Assembly (NCBI GenBank): GCA_013298595.1
Contig: JAAFIG010000002.1
Coordinates: 142,781-206,780 of the forward strand
Direction of reading: 5' to 3'
DNA: 64,000 nt
DNA from: Deinococcales bacterium
Lineage (GTDB): Bacteria > Deinococcota > Deinococci > Deinococcales > JAAFIG01
The position numbers and the translations under genes are program-made. This document shows positions 60,493 to 64,000 of the stretch, piece after piece (within the stretch, counting starts at the first letter, position 1; each line of letters begins with the position of its first letter). The notes below the pieces were generated by a model, which worked only from the letters and a program-made list of their open reading frames with translations, had not been told where the DNA came from and made no database searches.

Positions 60493-60498
60493 AGTCTA
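60493..60498 (-). promoter_or_regulatory. Leaderless -10 box of the SIR2-domain gene
   Basis: TAGACT on the minus strand followed by GAGATA and the ATG at 60486. Confidence 0.6.
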
Positions 60499-60553
60499 AT
60501 ATATTGAATAAGTATCTGTGTGGATTTCTCTGTATTTAAACTCGAATTGTTAG

Positions 60554-61060
60554 TTACTCGAGGAATCGTGTGGTGTTGGCAATTTGCATTCCATTTTCTG
60601 TGAGGTTGTAGTTGCGTTGCCAATGCACAAGTAATGTGTTTTGCTCGAGGTCATCTAAGGTGAGAATCAGTGCTCGAGAGGTGATGTTGGGTAGCACTTC
60701 GAGCAATCTCGAGAAACGATTGTGGTTTTGTAGGGCTTGAATGGTGGGTAATGCCCATTTTTTCAGCAGCGTCTCGGTTTTTGGCTCGAGTTGTTGCAGT
60801 AGCGTATGGGCGTGGGGTGCGAGGTTTTTACCTGTTGTTGTGAGGATGTATTCGGGGCGTAATGGGTGAGCGTAAACGGTGTTGCGTTCGATCAGTTGTA
60901 GGTTTTGCATAATTTGCAGGGTGCGACTGAGAGAATCGCGGCTTAACTCGAGGCGGTTAATCAGCGTGACAAATTTGCTGCCTCCGTTTTGCTTGTGCAG
61001 TTCGGCAAGGATTGGCAGGATCCAGCGGTGGTGGCAGAGTTCGATCAGGGTTGGGTTCAT
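60554..61060 (-). CDS. Double HxlR-type winged-helix regulator
   Basis: About 168 residues made of two related winged-helix units: CHHRWILPILAELHKQNGGSKFVTLINRLELSRDSLSRTLQIMQ (residues 8-50) and KWALPTIQALQNHNRFSRLLEVLPNITSRALILTLDDLEQN (about 93-135). Single HxlR regulators act as dimers; this is a fused pair. The start at 61060 gives the usual HxlR spacing; readings further upstream are unrelated. It is divergent from a VOC gene whose promoter carries a symmetric site (61086-61103), its likely operator. Confidence 0.85.
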   Translation of the reverse strand: MNPTLIELCHHRWILPILAELHKQNGGSKFVTLINRLELSRDSLSRTLQIMQNLQLIERNTVYAHPLRPEYILTTTGKNLAPHAHTLLQQLEPKTETLLKKWALPTIQALQNHNRFSRLLEVLPNITSRALILTLDDLEQNTLLVHWQRNYNLTENGMQIANTTRFLE

Positions 61061-61085
61061 GGTTGTTTGATTCCTAAAGATTATG

Positions 61086-61114
61086 CTCTTGACAGAACAA
61101 GAGTTTTGTATAAA
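61086..61114 (+). promoter_or_regulatory. Promoter and candidate HxlR operator for the VOC gene
   Basis: TTGACA (61089-61094) and TATAAA (61109-61114) suggest a promoter with a short 14-bp spacer (or TAAAAA at 61111 with 16). CTCTTG-ACAGAA-CAAGAG (61086-61103) has perfect 6-bp arms overlapping the -35, as expected for a repressor site. Confidence 0.6.
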
Positions 61115-61213
61115 AATAGTACCAAGAACTTGGAAAGATGTCTGCAAGCTAAGCAACAAAGCGGCATCGCTAAACCTTGTTTACCATAAAAATCGTACCA
61201 AAAGGAGAACACT

Positions 61214-61609
61214 ATGTCCACAAACAATCGTCTCGAGAGTCTAGGATTTAAGCCCACCGTGGTTGCCAGCACCAGTGTCAGCAACCTCGAGCAGAGCATC
61301 AAATGGTATTCGGAAAAACTTGGTTTAGAACTGATTTATAAAGTAGACGAAATTGCTTGGTGCGAAATGACCACACCAGTTCCGGGCGTAACCATCGGTT
61401 TATCGCAAGTCGAAAACCCACAAGTTCACGGCACCGTCATGACATGGGAAGTCAACGATGTCGCCCACACTCGAGCGATTCTCGAGCAAGCAGGGGTGCA
61501 ATTTGCGGGTGAAACCAGTACCATTCCAAACTTGGTAACGCTGGCAAGTTTCTACGACCCAGATGGCAATACTTACATGCTCGCACAAAACCTGATGCAG
61601 CCATCATAA
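61214..61609 (+). CDS. VOC/glyoxalase-family protein
   Basis: A 131-residue vicinal-oxygen-chelate protein. The first half carries PTVVASTSVSNLEQSIKWYSEKLGLELIYK, the second NDVAHTRAILEQAGVQFAG and FYDPDGNTYMLAQNLM with the conserved DPDGN turn. It may detoxify or bind a small molecule; its regulator is probably the divergent double-HxlR protein. AGGAG precedes the ATG at 61214. It overlaps the end of the convergent AAA regulator gene by 6 bases. Confidence 0.85.
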   Translation: MSTNNRLESLGFKPTVVASTSVSNLEQSIKWYSEKLGLELIYKVDEIAWCEMTTPVPGVTIGLSQVENPQVHGTVMTWEVNDVAHTRAILEQAGVQFAGETSTIPNLVTLASFYDPDGNTYMLAQNLMQPS

Positions 61610-64000
61610 GTCAGTCTCGAGCCATTTTTGGCGTAACACCCACGTGTCTGGAATCTCGAGTTTCCGTTTTTGGCACAATGCTAAATTTACCTCGAGCGGT
61701 TCTCCAACTTGCACAAATTCGGCTAATCTCGAGATAATGAAATCAGCTTTTTTGTCTGCCCCGCTGTGTCTAAGCGCTTGTACCTCAAGCCAATGCCGCA
61801 CTTTTGGCGCATGAATACCTCGCCAATTGTGGGTGCGTTCTCGAATCTCGAGTGCCTTTAAGGCATGTTGTGCGGCGGTTTCCCAGTTGCCAAGTTTGGC
61901 GTTGGTAGCACATAAAAAAGACTCGAGGTAATCGTTATAAGTATCACCAATAATCTCGTACTCTTTAGGCTCGAGTGCTTGAATACGTTGTTGGGCTTCG
62001 AGAATCACATCTCGAGCCAAGACAAATTCTGCTTGTTCAAAATAGACGAACCCCAAGGCAAAACAAAATTCGGCTGCCATACGTGGCAATGCCGTCACTC
62101 GGCAAGCATAAGTTTGCAAACATAAAGTGCTGGCATGTTCGGTTTCGCCACGCTCGAGCAAAGCATAAGCGAGGTACACGGCTGCCATACCAGTAAAAGC
62201 AGGGTTATCATCTATGGCTTGTTTCATCGAAAAAGCTTCGCGGGTATTCTGGATGGCGCTATCAAGTTGCCCAAGATTGGTTTGGCAAAACCCCAAATTC
62301 TCGAGACGGTAGGCTCTAAAATCGTTCGGACAAATACTGATGGAACTGGCTAAAATATCGTCCCAGTTTTGAGCAGCTTCGTGCCAGTACCCCCACGCTT
62401 GACGGGTACTGGCGATGGTTGCCAGTACCGAAGTGTAAGTGTCTAAACTCAGTACTTTTGCTTCGGGTAGCAAGGCTTCAAATTCAGTAAAAAACGCAGC
62501 ATGATCTTTTCGAGGGCGTTGCTCGATACCAATCCAGAGTAATTTTAATTCAAACAATGCTCGTTGATCGCCTGTGGTTTTGAACAGCTCTTGGGCTTGT
62601 AATTGCAAGGCTCGAGCCTGATCTGGTTTTTGCCAACCAAGCGTATCGGCTAAAAACATCAGCCCATGTGCCTCGAGATTTACATCGGGAATGGCTCTGG
62701 CGAGGGCAATGGTTTCGTTGGCGAGGGTTGAGTTGGCTTCAAACATATTGAGTGTTACATGGAGTTGTGCGGTATTGCCGAATAATTCGGCAAGTTCAAC
62801 TGAGCCTAAACCCAAACCATGAGGTACACCATCAGGGCGCTCAACCAAAATACGCCGAGCTGTCTCGAGGTGGGTTAAAGCATCACGCCACGCATAATTC
62901 AAACTGGCAGCATCGGCAGCTTCAACCGAAAAACGTACTGCTTCAAGCCAAGCCCGTGCACCAATCGCATGGGTTGCCCGTTGCGCTGCACTACCATGAA
63001 CTCGAGTCAGTGCCAATGATTGCAAAGCCTGTAAACGTGGCGCACTGAGGCGTTGCAAAGCAGTTTCTCGCAATTTATCATGCGAAAAAGTGTATTTGGT
63101 GGCTTGTAAATCCGTGGCAGGTAACTCGAGCAACACCCGAGCACGCAAACATTCTTCGAGCGCCAGTAACAATTCGTTTTCGGGGATTTGAGCCACTCGA
63201 GCCGCATCTGAAAAAACAAAACCTTGTCCGAGTACCGCGCCAACCTCGAGCAAAATCCGAGCGGTATGGCTGAGCCGAGCAAAGCGAGCTTCGATCACAG
63301 TGCGAACCCCAGGAGCGGTTTGTGGCTGATCTGCAAAATGCACTTTCCAACCATCGCGCTCGGCTAAAAGCACACCATTCTCGGCAAGGCTGCGCAGTGT
63401 TTCTGCAATATACAGTGGTTGCCCACTGGTTTCGGAAAACAACCAATCCAGCAGTGCGGCTGGTGGCACACCCATATCCTCGAGTAAACGCAGGGTTTCG
63501 TCTTTAGAAAAAGTGCCAAGCGCCAAAGGTTCAACAGTGACATCTCGAGCCAGATTATTTAACCAGTTTTCGATTTGCTCCAGCGCTTCGCTACGAACTG
63601 TCGAAACCAATAAAATTGGGGTGCGATCAATTGCGGCGCGTCGCAAAACAAACAACAGCATCTCGAGCGAAGCTGCATCTGCCCATTGTGCATCATCCAG
63701 AAACCAAATCAGATGCCCAAGTTTTTGCGATAATTTAATGACCGCCTCAAACACTCTCGAGCGACCCAATGCCTCATCGGACACAGGGGCTGGTAAATTT
63801 GGTACCTCGAGTAATTCTGGCAGTAAACGCGCTAATTCAGCTAACCAAACAGGGGAGAGTAACCCCTCGAGATTTGGCACCCGACGCAACGCATCAGTAA
63901 TGCACTGATACGCCAAAGCACCACCTTCAAAAGCCCGAGCCGACAAAATTGTAGCCCCACGAGCACTCGCCCAAGCCAGAAATTCCTGAGCCAAACGAGT
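61604..64000 (-). CDS. AAA/TPR signalling regulator, N-terminus outside the window
   Basis: The frame stays open to the last base (peptide TRLAQEFLAWASARG...), so about 798 residues are seen and the gene begins beyond the edge. KTRLAQEF would directly follow a Walker A (GxxGxGK) upstream; Walker B is HLIWFLDDAQWAD. Winged-helix-like and TPR repeats fill the rest (for example LLEVGAVLGQGF, GNTAQLHVTLNMF). It resembles COG3899-type regulators that have an N-terminal BTAD/SARP or kinase domain. An internal TTG at 63994 is not the true start. CTCGAG is abundant. Confidence 0.85.
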   Translation of the reverse strand, partial: TRLAQEFLAWASARGATILSARAFEGGALAYQCITDALRRVPNLEGLLSPVWLAELARLLPELLEVPNLPAPVSDEALGRSRVFEAVIKLSQKLGHLIWFLDDAQWADAASLEMLLFVLRRAAIDRTPILLVSTVRSEALEQIENWLNNLARDVTVEPLALGTFSKDETLRLLEDMGVPPAALLDWLFSETSGQPLYIAETLRSLAENGVLLAERDGWKVHFADQPQTAPGVRTVIEARFARLSHTARILLEVGAVLGQGFVFSDAARVAQIPENELLLALEECLRARVLLELPATDLQATKYTFSHDKLRETALQRLSAPRLQALQSLALTRVHGSAAQRATHAIGARAWLEAVRFSVEAADAASLNYAWRDALTHLETARRILVERPDGVPHGLGLGSVELAELFGNTAQLHVTLNMFEANSTLANETIALARAIPDVNLEAHGLMFLADTLGWQKPDQARALQLQAQELFKTTGDQRALFELKLLWIGIEQRPRKDHAAFFTEFEALLPEAKVLSLDTYTSVLATIASTRQAWGYWHEAAQNWDDILASSISICPNDFRAYRLENLGFCQTNLGQLDSAIQNTREAFSMKQAIDDNPAFTGMAAVYLAYALLERGETEHASTLCLQTYACRVTALPRMAAEFCFALGFVYFEQAEFVLARDVILEAQQRIQALEPKEYEIIGDTYNDYLESFLCATNAKLGNWETAAQHALKALEIRERTHNWRGIHAPKVRHWLEVQALRHSGADKKADFIISRLAEFVQVGEPLEVNLALCQKRKLEIPDTWVLRQKWLETDL

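Overview
The window looks like chromosome of a moderate-to-low-GC member of the Deinococcota (Deinococcus-Thermus). Three things support this: MraZ starts with the Deinococcus-type MPFGEYPY sequence; the division/cell-wall (dcw) cluster has the Deinococcus-like order with no murE or ddl; and many genes are apparently leaderless, with a -10 box of the type TANACT ending 5-8 nt before the start codon. Leaderless mRNAs are known to be common in Deinococcus. GC content was judged by eye, not computed.

Layout. 1-1320: the start of an AbrB-type antitoxin gene running off the left edge, a SAM methyltransferase, tRNA-Asn(GTT) and tRNA-Leu(CAG). 1394-17156: complete dcw cluster mraZ-rsmH-ftsL-ftsI-murF-(lipoprotein)-mraY-murD-ftsW-murG-murC-murB-ftsQ-ftsA-ftsZ, mostly joined by ATGA/GTGA overlaps and preceded by a clear MraZ operator array. 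17211-25452: housekeeping genes (mscL, PDZ-DUF512 protein, MaoC protein, aldo/keto reductase, hypoxanthine-type DNA glycosylase, di-haem peroxidase, arginase, thioesterase, alanine racemase). Arginase (ornithine) and Alr (D-alanine) could feed the cell-wall pathway encoded next door. 25497-38879: a TPR-GGDEF diguanylate cyclase, a very large ATPase-TPR-BTAD regulator and a group of secreted or lipid-anchored proteins (PA14, Ig-like repeats, DUF4384, beta-propeller). 38945-46382: acyl-CoA mutase large subunit, SDR, MFS exporter, mono-haem protein and a three-gene ABC-2 exporter. 46437-56715: accessory enzymes with local regulators (TetR/VOC, MerR/aldo-keto reductase), lipase-like lipoprotein, IorAB-type molybdenum oxidoreductase, phosphoesterase, arylamine N-acetyltransferase. 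56707-60486: a 1259-residue SIR2-domain protein that looks foreign in composition and is a likely anti-phage gene. 60554-64000: double-HxlR regulator, VOC protein and a truncated AAA/TPR regulator running off the right edge.

The most unusual feature is global. The 6-bp palindrome CTCGAG is extraordinarily frequent (34 hand-counted in 1-5000 and 22 in 19001-21000, against about 1.2 and 0.5 expected). It occurs in all three codon phases, in terminator stems and fused to -10 boxes. It behaves like the cyanobacterial HIP1 repeat, and it is nearly absent from the SIR2 gene, so it also works as a marker of native versus acquired DNA.

The window also has several local DNA-level structures: a perfect 46-bp palindrome at merR, paired TetR palindromes, two divergent promoters whose -10 boxes lie within 22-28 bp between start codons, an in-frame palindromic element in a lipoprotein gene, and several small hairpin repeat families. 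No rRNA, CRISPR array, transposase or prophage was seen.
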